Source: Candidatus Nitrotoga sp. AM1P
Lineage (GTDB): Bacteria > Pseudomonadota > Gammaproteobacteria > Burkholderiales > Gallionellaceae
NCBI RefSeq assembly: GCF_013168275.1
Contig: NZ_AP019547.1
Span: 868,001 to 932,000, forward strand
Length of the DNA: 64,000 bases
Reading direction: 5' to 3'
This document shows positions 37,857-46,917 of this stretch, in pieces. The stretch's first letter is position 1. Each line of letters opens with the position of its first letter. The position numbers and the translations under genes were made by a program. The notes under the pieces are model-generated. The model did no database searches. It was not told the DNA's origin and saw nothing but the letters and a program-made list of their open reading frames with translations.

Positions 37857-40640
37857 ATGCCAAATATAAACAGGAAAAAAACCACCGTCTTTATCATTTT
37901 TGGAACGATCCTGTTCATAGGTGGCGTTACCGCCTGCGGCAAAACGCAAACCTCCGAGACACTGATTACTGAAGCCAAGCAGTATCAACAGAAGGGCGAC
38001 AACAAGGCAGCCATCATTCAATTGAAAAATGCATTACAAAAGAACCCAGATGATGTTGAAGCCCGTTATCTTTTGGGCACCATTTATAATAAAACAGGAG
38101 ATTCCCCATCAGCCGAGAAGGAATTCCGTAAGGCATTGAGCTTGGGCATGAGTCCCGCCAAGATATTTCCTGATTTGGGTAAAACCCTACTCATGCAAGG
38201 GAAATTTCAGATAGTTCTGGACGAAATAAAACAGATTCCAGGGGAAAAAGAATCTACTGAAATATCAATCTCGCGCGGTAATGCCTACCTAGCCTTAGGC
38301 AAAGGCCAGGAAGCAAAGGAATCGTTTGAGCAAGCCTTAAAGGATAAGCCTGATTTCCCGGACGCACTCATCGGGCTAGCCAGACATTCAATTATGGAGA
38401 AAAACATTGATGCCGCAACACGTTTCTCCGAGCAAGCTGTAACCAAAAACCCACAAAACACGGAGGTATTGCTCTTTAAAGGTGATCTTCTGCGTGCCCA
38501 AGGAAAAATCGAGCCCGCTCTTGCCGCTTATGACCAAGTTTTAAAATTACAGCCGGACAATAACTCAGCGCATATCAACAAAGCCTTCCTGGAAATTGGT
38601 ACAGGGAAATTCGATGTAGCCAAAGCAGATATTGACGCGGCACGCAAAACATCGCCGAACAATCTAACTATAATCTATGCGCAAGCACTACTTGATTTCC
38701 GCCAAGGGAAGCATGCTGCAGCATTGGAATCTCTGCAGAAGGTTCTGAGTGTGGCACCAGAGCATATGCCTAGCGTTCTGCTGGCAGGAGCCGTGCAATT
38801 AGTGCTTGGATCATTACCGCAAGCCGAACAACATATTAAAAAATACCTGGAGAAAGATCCAGGTAATCTCTACGCTCGTAAATTAATGGTATCCACGTTA
38901 TTGAAAAGCGGCCGCACACAAAATGCAATTGATGTATTGGCGCCAGCGCTTAAAGTTGCGCAACCAGATGATACCCAGCTGTTTGCCCTCGCTGGAGAAT
39001 CATATATGCAGGCTGGAGACTACACAAAAGCGACGGAATACTTTACAAAGGCCAGCGCACTTGCTCCGAAAGCGGCAGAACTTCATACCGCTTTGGGCTT
39101 GAGCAAGCTCGCGCTAGGCGAGAATGATCGCGCGGTAGCCGAAATGGAAACAGCAGCAGCATTGGACACCAAATCACCCAAGGCAAGCGTCTTGCTGGTG
39201 ATGACTCACCTTCGCCTTAAAGACTACGATAAAGCACTCGCAACAGCGAAAGCTTTTGAAAAAGAACAACCTGATAACCCCTTAGCTCACAACCTCAAAG
39301 GTGCTGCCTACCTGGGCAAAAAAGATAGCGCTGCCGCACGCGCGAGCTTTGACAAGGCTCTTTCCATTCAACCCACCAATTTCCCTGCTGTGATGAGCCT
39401 TGTACAACTTGACCTGCAGGACAAAAAGCCAGAAGTAGCCAAAAAGCGCCTTGAGGCTATCCTCGAGAAAGACAAGAAAAACTCTCAAGTCATGACCGCG
39501 TTGGCCAATCTTGCGCTCTCCCAAGGGCAAACCAAAGAAGCCACCACCTGGCTAGAGAACGCCAGCAACGAAAACCCAGACGCGTTGCAACCGGCTATTC
39601 TTCTGGCAGCTCATTATTTACGCATAAGTGAAAAACAAAAGGCACTCACCCTTACCCAAAAACTTCAAGGCTCCAACTCCAGCAGCCCAGAAGTTCTGAA
39701 TATTCTGGGGCAGGCCCAATTCGCCAATGACGATAAACCAGCAGCTTTAGCTACCTACAATAGACTTGCCGCCATAACGCCGGACTCCGCCCCTGTCCAA
39801 TTGCTTATCGCCGCCATTCACATAGCAATGCAGAACCAGCCGGCAGCATCGGAGGCTCTCACAAAGGCGCTATCATTGCAGCCAAATTATCTGGAAGCGC
39901 AATTAGCCCTAGCATCTTTGGAGGCCAAAAAAGGAAATTATGAGCAAGCGCTCACAATTGCCCGGCAAATTCAGAAAACAAACTTTAAATCCCCTGTAGG
40001 CTTTGAGCTAGAAGGTAGTCTGCTGATGGCGCAAAAAAAATCTGATCTTGCGGTGAAGGCCTATGAGCAAGCCTTCACCATCAGCAACAGTGGACCACTG
40101 ATTGTGAAGCTACATGCATCTCTCAGCCAAGCAGGAAAAAACAAAGAAGCAGGCTCCCGCCTGACTCAATGGCTGAAGGATCACCCTGCCGATACTGCAA
40201 CTCGGATCTACTTTGCAGGTACCTATCTTGCTGAAAAGAAAAATAAGGAAGCCATTGAGCAATACGAGACCATCCTGCGGCAAGAGCCAAAATACGTTCC
40301 GGCACTGAACAACCTGGCTTGGCTTTATCAGCAGGAAAAAGACTCCCGTGCCTTGGAGTATGCCGAAAAAGCCAATCAATTAACACCGGATAATCCCGCG
40401 ATACTGGACACCCTGGGTTGGATACTAGTGGAGCAAGGCAAAATATCACGTGGCCTGCCACTTCTGCAGAAGGCAAGCTCATTGGCACCAAAAGTTGCGG
40501 AAATTCAATATCATCTGGTACTTGGATTGGTTAAATCAGGCGATAAGATTAAAGCGCGCAATGAACTTGAGCACCTTTTAGATACCAACAAAGATTTTTC
40601 CAAAATTGAGGAAGCGCGAGCCTTGCTAAACCAACTTTAA
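37857..40640 (+). CDS. prsT: XrtA/PEP-CTERM system TPR-repeat lipoprotein PrsT
   Basis: A 927-residue protein with a lipoprotein signal (GVTAC, modified C27), then some 20 or more TPR-type helices throughout (recurring NPDDVEARYLLGTIYNKTGD-like units). This is the typical PrsT of exosortase-A loci, thought to scaffold export of exopolysaccharide or PEP-CTERM proteins in the periplasm. A strong AAAGGAAAG site precedes the ATG. Its C-terminus is intact; an IS5-family element inserted 39 bp beyond the stop codon. Confidence 0.93.
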   Translation: MPNINRKKTTVFIIFGTILFIGGVTACGKTQTSETLITEAKQYQQKGDNKAAIIQLKNALQKNPDDVEARYLLGTIYNKTGDSPSAEKEFRKALSLGMSPAKIFPDLGKTLLMQGKFQIVLDEIKQIPGEKESTEISISRGNAYLALGKGQEAKESFEQALKDKPDFPDALIGLARHSIMEKNIDAATRFSEQAVTKNPQNTEVLLFKGDLLRAQGKIEPALAAYDQVLKLQPDNNSAHINKAFLEIGTGKFDVAKADIDAARKTSPNNLTIIYAQALLDFRQGKHAAALESLQKVLSVAPEHMPSVLLAGAVQLVLGSLPQAEQHIKKYLEKDPGNLYARKLMVSTLLKSGRTQNAIDVLAPALKVAQPDDTQLFALAGESYMQAGDYTKATEYFTKASALAPKAAELHTALGLSKLALGENDRAVAEMETAAALDTKSPKASVLLVMTHLRLKDYDKALATAKAFEKEQPDNPLAHNLKGAAYLGKKDSAAARASFDKALSIQPTNFPAVMSLVQLDLQDKKPEVAKKRLEAILEKDKKNSQVMTALANLALSQGQTKEATTWLENASNENPDALQPAILLAAHYLRISEKQKALTLTQKLQGSNSSSPEVLNILGQAQFANDDKPAALATYNRLAAITPDSAPVQLLIAAIHIAMQNQPAASEALTKALSLQPNYLEAQLALASLEAKKGNYEQALTIARQIQKTNFKSPVGFELEGSLLMAQKKSDLAVKAYEQAFTISNSGPLIVKLHASLSQAGKNKEAGSRLTQWLKDHPADTATRIYFAGTYLAEKKNKEAIEQYETILRQEPKYVPALNNLAWLYQQEKDSRALEYAEKANQLTPDNPAILDTLGWILVEQGKISRGLPLLQKASSLAPKVAEIQYHLVLGLVKSGDKIKARNELEHLLDTNKDFSKIEEARALLNQL

Positions 40641-40679
40641 TAAGTCACCGACCCCATGAAAAATAAGTAACCTATCTAA

Positions 40680-41947
40680 GGGCACCTCGAAAAACCTTTT
40701 TTCATGAAGCTCCTTGATAAAATTCACCTACCTGAACTCGAGTCCTACCCAATGCCGATGAAATTCCGTAGCGCGATCAAGAAAGACCTGTTTGCCGCCG
40801 ACCAGAGGCGGGAGAAGATAGACCGTCTGGGCGATCCGCTCCTGGCGTTTGAAGAACATATCGATTTCGTCGTGCTGGCAAAAGAAGTGGATCGGTTAGC
40901 GCCCAGGCCGGAGAGTCTGCAAGGAGGTCGTCCGCCGTTCCCCACCGAGACGATGGTGCGCATTCTATTTCTGAAGAGGTGCAACAACCTCTCGGATGAA
41001 CAGATGGAGTATCAACTGCTTGACCGGATGAGCTACCAGCGTTTCTGCGGACTGACTGATTCGGCCAGCATTCCGGATCGCACCACCGTCTGGACCTTCG
41101 AGAACCGAATCGGCGAAGTGGGCGCCCAGGCGTTATTCGATGGCATGGAGCGACAACTGCTCAAGCAAGGCACCATCGCCCGCGGCGGCCAAATCATCGA
41201 CGCCACCCTGGCTCCGGCTCCGAAGCAGCACTTCACCAGGGACGACAAGAGGCAGCATGCCTGTGAACTGGAACCCGGCCAAGCGCCGCCAGAAAGACCT
41301 GGACGCCACTTGGACCAGGAAGCATGGCAAGAGCCATCATGGCTACAAGCTGTCAGTGAACGTAGACCGACGCTACAAGGTGATCCGCAAAATTGAGACC
41401 GACACGGCAAGCACCCATGACAGCCAGCACTTTGACGCCGTGCTGGACCCGGCCAATACCTGCCGGGAGGTCTATGCCGATAAGGGCTACCCGAGTGCTG
41501 CGCGGGCAGCGCAGTTGAAAGAAGCGGGATACCGCAACCGCATCCAGCGCAAGGGTGCGCGCAACCATCATCTCCTTTCGGCACGGCAGGAAAAGCGGAA
41601 CAAGCGCATTGCCAAAACCCGTGCCCGGGTCGAGCACATCTTTGCCGGCATTGAACAGATGGGCGGCAAGCTGATTCGCACTATCGGTCAGGCACGGGCG
41701 AATTTTGCCATGACCATGATGGCGGCCAGCTACAACCTCAAGCGTCTGGTTTATCTCAAGCGGGCTGGAATTGAGGTCTTCTGACGTTCGCAGCAGGCCA
41801 AATTGCTTAAAAAATGGGCGATTCAAGTAAAAACGAAGTGGGGCTGCGCAAAAATATGCAATCCATCGAAGAATCTGAACCGGCTTTGGCCGCGTTCATA
41901 AAGTTCAGACCGGAAAGTTTGGAAGCTATGGGTTTTTAGAGGTGCCC
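40680..41947 (+). mobile_element. IS5-family insertion sequence (1268 bp)
   Basis: Terminal inverted repeats GGGCACCTCgAAAAACC (left) and GGTTTTTaGAGGTGCCC (right) bound the element. A CTAA target duplication is present on both sides (40676-40679 and 41948-41951). The internal gene is a frame-shifted IS5-type transposase. Outside the duplication, TAAGTAACCTATC occurs on both flanks. Removing the element and one CTAA would restore a tandem 13-mer, so the target was probably a short tandem repeat. Confidence 0.9.
40704..41784 (+). pseudogene. IS5-family transposase, frame-shifted
   Basis: The first part (from 40704) reads a normal IS5 N-terminus (KFRSAIKKDLFAADQRR, GGRPPFPTETMVRILFLKR, IIDATLAPAPKQHF). 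The second part, in the next frame (from about 41257 to 41784), has PAKRRQKDLDATWTRKHGKS, NVDRRYKVIRKIETDTAS, a YADKGY block and the ARVEHIFAGIEQMGG end. The switch falls between 41240 and 41257. A deletion is more likely than programmed frameshifting, because no slippery A-run lies there. Most of the DDE catalytic region is split across both frames. Confidence 0.85.
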
Positions 41948-41951
41948 CTAA

Positions 41952-42316
41952 GTAACCTATCGAGGAAAGTTCATAATTTATGGAGAGATAAAACTCAAAA
42001 TTGCATTAAGCCTTATCGAGGCGGACACATTGTTGAATCTATCAATCAACTGTCCATTGAGGTGTATGGAAAAGCGTGAAGTAAGTGAGCTCGTAAGCTA
42101 TCCTGTAGGTAGGAGATTAGCAAGGAGGCTACCAAAAATGATAATCCAACGAGTGGTTGATAAGCTATGCTTGGTAAGCTTTGGCGCTTGCGGCGACTAA
42201 TGTCATGTAAATCATCAGGGAATGACCTGATCTGGTATTACTTAATCTGTAAAAATAGCAACACTATGATCTGGTGGTCAAAAGCCCCTCTGACCCCTAC
42301 CAAAGGCAGCTGATTG
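41952..42316. other. Spacer right of the IS5 element, with a decayed frame
   Basis: A frame ending at the TGA 42077-42079 reads WRDKTQNCIKPYRGGHIVES and continues without a start codon, so it may be the tail of a gene lost near the insertion. I do not recognise it. A small dyad ATCAGG-gaatga-CCTGAT (42214-42231) follows. Nothing else could be supported. Confidence 0.3.
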
Positions 42317-42991
42317 CTATGCTGCAAGTGCTAGCAACGCTTCATTGGAGTATATTTCAGAATAAACTGAGTAAGCTCTTCCAGCGGTTAAGCATGAATT
42401 TACAATGGAATCGAAAGCATGGCTATCAGCCAGATTTAAGGCAAAAGGCATTCTGGGCCCATGGTGAATTATCGCGGGGCCAATTGATCGGGCTTGAATT
42501 CCAAACTGGTTCAGGACGCGGGCGATAGAGCGGCGGCACAAACAAATGACATAGCCGATGCTGTTTGCGCAACAGTACTCGCGAGCCGCATGCAACATCT
42601 TTAGCATAATCTCGGACTCGTTCTCGGAAGATTCTTTTGGCGGCTGGCCATTTCTTAACTTCTGAAAAGGACGAAGGATGCCTAATCTGGAAAATTCGGC
42701 AGCTTGGAAATTATGTGGAAGGAATTGTGGAGAGTCAAAAGCCGTAACTTTTTGAAAGGGTAAACTTCCAAATTGATCGACCACAAGACGGAAAGTGCCT
42801 ATCCAGCGGTTATTGCTATTAACGAGAAAGTGAATAGCTTTGTCGTCATAAATATCTTTTTCCATTTCATTCTTAAATCTGCCCGCCTCCTCAAACCCTT
42901 TTTCCAGACAAAAGATTTGATATCGTAAATTGTAGTGAATATTTTTACTTTCTTCAGTATCAGCCAGTACAACTTCATAGCTGTTTATCAT
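42317..42991 (-). CDS. PEP-CTERM/exosortase system-associated acyltransferase
   Basis: A 224-residue protein with the GNAT-like fold shared by acyl-homoserine-lactone synthases: LRYQIFCLEKGFEEAGRF at the front, then a strand-rich WIGTFRLVV and the AEFSRLGILRPF block. This matches the TIGR03694-type acyltransferase that accompanies exosortase loci. The reaction is unknown; transfer of a fatty acyl group from acyl-ACP is likely. The ATG at 42991 is preferred over a TTG at 43036. A sigma-54 promoter lies 195 bp upstream. Confidence 0.87.
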   Translation of the reverse strand: MINSYEVVLADTEESKNIHYNLRYQIFCLEKGFEEAGRFKNEMEKDIYDDKAIHFLVNSNNRWIGTFRLVVDQFGSLPFQKVTAFDSPQFLPHNFQAAEFSRLGILRPFQKLRNGQPPKESSENESEIMLKMLHAAREYCCANSIGYVICLCRRSIARVLNQFGIQARSIGPAIIHHGPRMPFALNLADSHAFDSIVNSCLTAGRAYSVYSEIYSNEALLALAA

Positions 42992-43185
42992 TTTCTCGGT
43001 TTCTCCACTGACAAGTTGAAATAAATAGCAAAGCAAGATTTGAATTTAAAGATTGCGCCTTGTTAAAAACATTTTATAAACGACAGAATAGGCTATTTTC
43101 TATCTGAAAATTATTAAGTTACTTTGCTGCAACATTGAAATATTTGTTCGGTACATGTCCAAGCCATATGCAATTTACAAACATA

Positions 43186-43201
43186 AGCAAGTTTTATGCC
43201 A
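43186..43201 (-). promoter_or_regulatory. Sigma-54 (-24/-12) promoter of the exosortase-associated acyltransferase
   Basis: On the minus strand it reads TGGCATAAAACTTGCT, matching TGGCAyr-N4-TTGCW with exact GG/GC spacing. It lies 195 bp upstream of the chosen acyltransferase start. Unlike the other two promoters, I see no good copy of the TGTCGA...TTACAC motif upstream of it. Confidence 0.75.
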
Positions 43202-43317
43202 TGAAAGGATCTGAAAACTAGGACTATCAAATTCCTGCTGTAAGGTAAGGACTATAGAGAGAAATCTCTATTTTGAATTTGGATTTAAAAAACGAATACT
43301 GAAGTCTAAATACTTGT

Positions 43318-43525
43318 TATATAAATTTAGTGGGGTGTCCACGTCAATATTGTGATTTTGACAAAAATAAACAAACTCTTATAAATTACAACAAATTACA
43401 ACACACGCCAATTACATGTCAGTATCCAAGCAATAATAAACCGTGAACTTTCATTTGTTTATCAATAAGTTAAATGCATGACAATATTTACCGCATTCAC
43501 ATGAATACCCCACTAAATTTATATA
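43318..43525. repeat. Inverted-repeat-bounded element (possible MITE), 208 bp
   Basis: TATATAAATTTAGTGGGGT (43318-43336) is repeated exactly in inverted orientation at 43507-43525, with 170 bp of non-coding, A+T-rich DNA between. Nineteen perfect matches are unlikely by chance. No transposase frame lies inside and no clear target duplication is seen. Confidence 0.55.
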
Positions 43526-43588
43526 TAAATGTCTTAACTTAGAGACACTTATATATTATTTTAATATTTTATTAATTAAATCAAAATG

Positions 43589-43618
43589 TTATATTGTCTC
43601 CATATGGAGACAATATAA
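43589..43618. repeat. Perfect 30-bp palindrome
   Basis: The sequence centred on CATATG (43601-43606) is fully self-complementary over 30 bases, with half-site TTATATTGTCTCC. It has no loop and no T-run context typical of a terminator. It could be a dimeric-regulator operator or a transposition-derived end. Confidence 0.7.
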
Positions 43619-43770
43619 AAGTTAAATAATATTTTATATTGACCGATATTGATTTAATAATGCTTTACAAACAAATTATTTAGCACATTTTTGAAGAAAT
43701 TTTTGGCTTACCTATAGTCAATTATGATAACTTTTAATTTAAATAACATAACTTGTGGGGTTGCCTGCCA

Positions 43771-44541
43771 ATGACTGCTAAGCTAGATTCCAAGGATCAG
43801 AATGATCAAGCCATCATTACGTTCCCATCTCCGCACCGATTGCAGGATATTTCAATCCCCAAGTTAAAACCCGATACTGTTAAAGAGATTCCCTTCGCTC
43901 AGCAACAATTTCAAATTCGGTTAGCAAATTCGCAAGGCATACGTGAAGCCGCTAGCCTGCTGATTAAGAAGATGTATGCTTGGCGTGGCTATGACACGGA
44001 TGCCAAAGATCCCAACAAGATCACCTTGGTGACCGACTATAAAGATACTGTAGTGGGTACGCTCACTTTGGGTCTCGACTCCCCCCCTCAAGGCTTAACA
44101 GCCGATGAGCTTTATCATCCTGAGGTAGAACTCCTGCGTAGCCAGGGTAGAAAAATTTGCGACATCACACGCTTAGCAATCGACTTGGACCTCAAATCCA
44201 AAAGGGTAATGCCAGCGCTATTTCATGTTGCCTATATTTATGCAAGAAATATTCATCACTGCACTGATACTTTAATTGAGGTCAACCCAAGGCATGTGGT
44301 TTTTTATGAGCGCATGATGGGCTTTAAACAATTTGGCCCAGAGAGAATCTGTCCTCGCGTTAATGCCCCAGCAGTGCTAATGAGGCTGACATGGTCATAT
44401 ATGTCCGAACAGATACAAAAATATGGCGGTCTCGGGCCAGATACCAAAAACACTAAATCGATTTACCCTTACTTCTTTTCCAGCACAGATGAACTCGGGA
44501 TCACCCAACGCTTATTAAGAGATGGATTTGGCCCCACCTAG
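43771..44541 (+). CDS. N-acyl amino acid synthase FeeM-like acyltransferase
   Basis: A 256-residue protein of the acyltransferase group that includes FeeM, which joins fatty acyl-ACP to tyrosine, and is related in fold to LuxI. Features are IREAASLLIKKMYAWRGYD, the strand TVVGTLTLGLDSP, GRKICDITRLAIDLD, and EVNPRHVVFYERMMGFKQFG near the C-terminus. The ATG at 43771 is chosen; a TTG at 43753 would add six residues. It precedes ThiF-like and nitroreductase-like genes in the same direction. The fatty-acyl product is an inference. Confidence 0.75.
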   Translation: MTAKLDSKDQNDQAIITFPSPHRLQDISIPKLKPDTVKEIPFAQQQFQIRLANSQGIREAASLLIKKMYAWRGYDTDAKDPNKITLVTDYKDTVVGTLTLGLDSPPQGLTADELYHPEVELLRSQGRKICDITRLAIDLDLKSKRVMPALFHVAYIYARNIHHCTDTLIEVNPRHVVFYERMMGFKQFGPERICPRVNAPAVLMRLTWSYMSEQIQKYGGLGPDTKNTKSIYPYFFSSTDELGITQRLLRDGFGPT

Positions 44542-44841
44542 TTGTTATGAGCATATTTCGGTATGAGTAAGTTCCGCAATTTTAGCTAGGTAATACAGCT
44601 TGTAGGTCAGTTTAAATTGGGCAAACCAGTCGTTATGGTTCAGGCTTTTGACCAGTAGCATTTTAGGTTCGAGTTAGATGGCTAAATAGAAATGTGGGAT
44701 AGTCAAGCGGCTAATTCAGATCAACTAATGCTATAGTTAGCCAACTTGAGTTTAAAAAATAGCCGCGTTGTTTTGCCGAGCTTTTCTCAGCGTCCCTTCA
44801 CAACCCTACCTTCATTTTACTAAACTATCGGATTGACATTA
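44542..44841. other. Spacer between the FeeM-like and ThiF-like genes
   Basis: About 300 bp. No frame, strong hairpin or promoter could be supported. It is long enough that the ThiF/nitroreductase pair may have its own promoter. Confidence 0.4.
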
Positions 44842-45702
44842 ATGGCAGACGGTTTTTCCTATCACGAAGCATTCTCGCGCAATATCGGCTGGGTAACCAC
44901 CGGTGAACAAGAGATATTGCGCAATAAAAGGATCGCCATTGCCGGCATGGGTGGTGTGGGCGGTTTCCATCTTTTAACACTGGCACGTCTTGGTGTCGAA
45001 AAATTTAACATTGCCGATCTCGACACATTCGAACTTGCCAACTTTAACCGACAGGCCGGGGCAAGCATGTCTACTCTGGATCACTCAAAGGTAGAGGTTC
45101 TAGCTAAAATGGCGCGGGACATCAACCCGGAATGCAACTTAACTATCTACCCACAAGGCGTGAACGAGGCCAACCTTCAATCTTTCTTTCAGGATGTAGA
45201 TATCTATATTGACGGCCTCGATTTCTTCGCCTTCGATGCACGCGAGCGAGTCTTTGCCCATTGTACACAGCACAGGATTCCTGCTGTGACCGTCGCTCCG
45301 CTCGGCATGAGCGCCGCTCTGCTCAACTTCCTACCCGGCGGCATGAGCTTCGAAGACTACTTCCAAGTGGCTGGACGACCCGAGTTAGAGAAAGCTGTGC
45401 GCTTCCTGGTTGGCCTCGCTCCCGCTCTGCTACATCGCCATTATTTGGCGGACAAGGCCCGCGTCAATCTCAAAGAACGTCGCGGCCCCTCCACCATCAT
45501 GGCCTGCCAGCTCTGTGCCGGCGTCGCCGCCAGCGAAGCCCTCAAGATATTGCTCAAACGAGGTAAGGTATGGGCGGCACCCCACGGTATCCAGTTCGAC
45601 GGCTACCGCAACAAGCTGACGCATACTTGGCGACTTGGCGGCAACCGTCACCCTTTTAACCGGCTGGCCATCGCTATCGCTCGTCATCAACTAGGGATCT
45701 AA
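44842..45702 (+). CDS. ThiF/MoeB/HesA-family E1-like adenylyltransferase
   Basis: A 286-residue protein with the nucleotide-binding loop IAGMGGVGGFHLLTLARLG, the DLDTFELANFNRQAG segment that contacts ATP and an acceptor C-terminus, and GLDFFAFDARERVF. It has one CxxC (MACQLCAG) rather than the two pairs that bind zinc in MoeB, and no obvious catalytic cysteine loop, so it probably adenylates a carboxylate rather than passing sulfur. It is one base from the next gene and is certainly co-translated with it. Confidence 0.85.
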   Translation: MADGFSYHEAFSRNIGWVTTGEQEILRNKRIAIAGMGGVGGFHLLTLARLGVEKFNIADLDTFELANFNRQAGASMSTLDHSKVEVLAKMARDINPECNLTIYPQGVNEANLQSFFQDVDIYIDGLDFFAFDARERVFAHCTQHRIPAVTVAPLGMSAALLNFLPGGMSFEDYFQVAGRPELEKAVRFLVGLAPALLHRHYLADKARVNLKERRGPSTIMACQLCAGVAASEALKILLKRGKVWAAPHGIQFDGYRNKLTHTWRLGGNRHPFNRLAIAIARHQLGI

Positions 45703-45703
45703 G

Positions 45704-46783
45704 ATGAATACCATCACTCAACACCTCGAACGCATCCTGGATTTGGCTCGTTGGGCACCCAGCGGCGACAACACTCAGCCCTGGCGTTTTGAAATTCTGA
45801 ATGACAGCCACTTATTAGTGCATGGCTTCGATACGCGTGAGCATTGCGTTTACGATCTGGATGGACATCCCAGCCAGATCGCAGTGGGTGCATTATTAGA
45901 AACCATTAGTATTGCTGCGACGGCGTGCGGGCTGCGCACCACTATCGTACGACGACACGACACTCTGGAAACCCATCTTTTATTCGATGTTTATTTCCGA
46001 GCGGAAGCCAATATATCGCCCGACCCCCTAGTGCCATACATTGAAACACGCGTGGTTCAGCGTCGCCCTATGTCCATCCAACCTCTGAACGCCGAGCAAA
46101 AACAGACCCTCACTGGTTCCTTGCCCGATGGCTATTCTGTGATCTGGTATGAAGGTTTTGCGCAGCGTTGGCGCCTTGCCAAATTCATGTCCGACAACGC
46201 CAAAATCCGTCTCACCATCCCCGAGGCCTATGAGGTTCACAAGTCTATCATTGAATGGGGAGCCCAATTCAGTACCGATAAGATCCCCGGCCAGGCCGTC
46301 GGTGTTGACCCGCTGACAGCGCGTTGCATGCGCTGGGTCATGACCAGTTGGGCGCGTGTCGAATTTTTTAACACTTATCTATTCGGGCATTTACCACCCC
46401 GAATTCAACTCGACCTGCTCCCTGGCCTGTGCTGTGGCGCGCATTTTGCATTACTCGCCCCCTCCCCTCTTACATGCCTAGACGATTACGTTGCTGCCGG
46501 CAGAGTTATGCAACGTTTCTGGCTAACCGCAACCCGACTAGGCTGGCTGATCCAGCCGGAGATGACGCCGGTGATTTTTACCCGCTATCACCGTCAAGGA
46601 CTGGCCTTTACACAAACGCAAACTGCATTGGTGCAGGCAGGGCATTTAAACGAACGATTGATGGAAATAGTCGGAGCAGGACAGGTTGAAAAGGTATTTT
46701 TTATGGGACGGATTGGATCGGGGACTGTACCCTTGTCCAGATCTACACGCAAAAAAACCGACCTACTTTTGATCGGCAACTAA
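45704..46783 (+). CDS. Nitroreductase-like flavoprotein
   Basis: A 359-residue protein with the FMN-contact motif of nitroreductases at its N-terminus (LARWAPSGDNTQPWRFEI) and a second flavin-side block (VMQRFWLTATRLGWLIQPEM, TRYHRQGL). The middle is longer than in simple nitroreductases. ThiF-nitroreductase pairs and fusions occur elsewhere; I recall the mycobacterial Rv1355c (MoeY) as a fusion of this kind, but have not checked. It likely carries out an oxidation or reduction on the product of the ThiF-like enzyme. A good GGGA site precedes the ATG. Confidence 0.78.
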   Translation: MNTITQHLERILDLARWAPSGDNTQPWRFEILNDSHLLVHGFDTREHCVYDLDGHPSQIAVGALLETISIAATACGLRTTIVRRHDTLETHLLFDVYFRAEANISPDPLVPYIETRVVQRRPMSIQPLNAEQKQTLTGSLPDGYSVIWYEGFAQRWRLAKFMSDNAKIRLTIPEAYEVHKSIIEWGAQFSTDKIPGQAVGVDPLTARCMRWVMTSWARVEFFNTYLFGHLPPRIQLDLLPGLCCGAHFALLAPSPLTCLDDYVAAGRVMQRFWLTATRLGWLIQPEMTPVIFTRYHRQGLAFTQTQTALVQAGHLNERLMEIVGAGQVEKVFFMGRIGSGTVPLSRSTRKKTDLLLIGN

Positions 46784-46807
46784 ATCTTTCGCAGGCCATC
46801 TATTCCT

Positions 46808-46828
46808 TGTCGATAATTTTTACACTTT
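46808..46828 (+). promoter_or_regulatory. Candidate PrsR enhancer site upstream of the PEP-CTERM gene
   Basis: TGTCGATAATTTTTACACTT, 89 bp upstream of the -24 element. A nearly identical motif occurs at the same distance from the sigma-54 promoter of the HPr-rel-A operon (58275-58295). Position and geometry fit an NtrC-type activator site. Binding by PrsR is an inference. Confidence 0.6.
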
Positions 46829-46917
46829 ATTTTTTATTTCGATTCCAACGCAGTTATTTCAATAGAAATATTTTTAATTTCCTATATAAATAAATGGTTA
46901 GTTATTTACCTTATGAC

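Larger units (their letters stand above)
42992..43770. promoter_or_regulatory. Long A+T-rich divergent region between two acyltransferase genes
   Basis: Nearly 780 bp with no supportable gene. It contains a sigma-54 promoter for the minus-strand gene (43186-43201), a pair of 19-bp inverted repeats (43318-43336 and 43507-43525) and a perfect 30-bp palindrome (43589-43618). The latter structures lie closer to the FeeM-like gene and may control it or be remnants of a small mobile element. Confidence 0.6.

Noticed and set aside
41240..41257. Programmed frameshift in the IS5 transposase
   Set aside because: No slippery A-run or obvious stimulatory structure at the junction, and residues normally present there seem to be missing, so mutation is the simpler explanation.
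41033..41584. 183-residue minus-strand frame inside the IS5 element
   Set aside because: Antisense shadow of the transposase; Cys/Arg/Ser-rich composition.
42140..42202. 20-residue frame MIIQRVVDKLCLVSFGACGD
   Set aside because: Has an upstream GGAGG but is too short and featureless to support as a gene.
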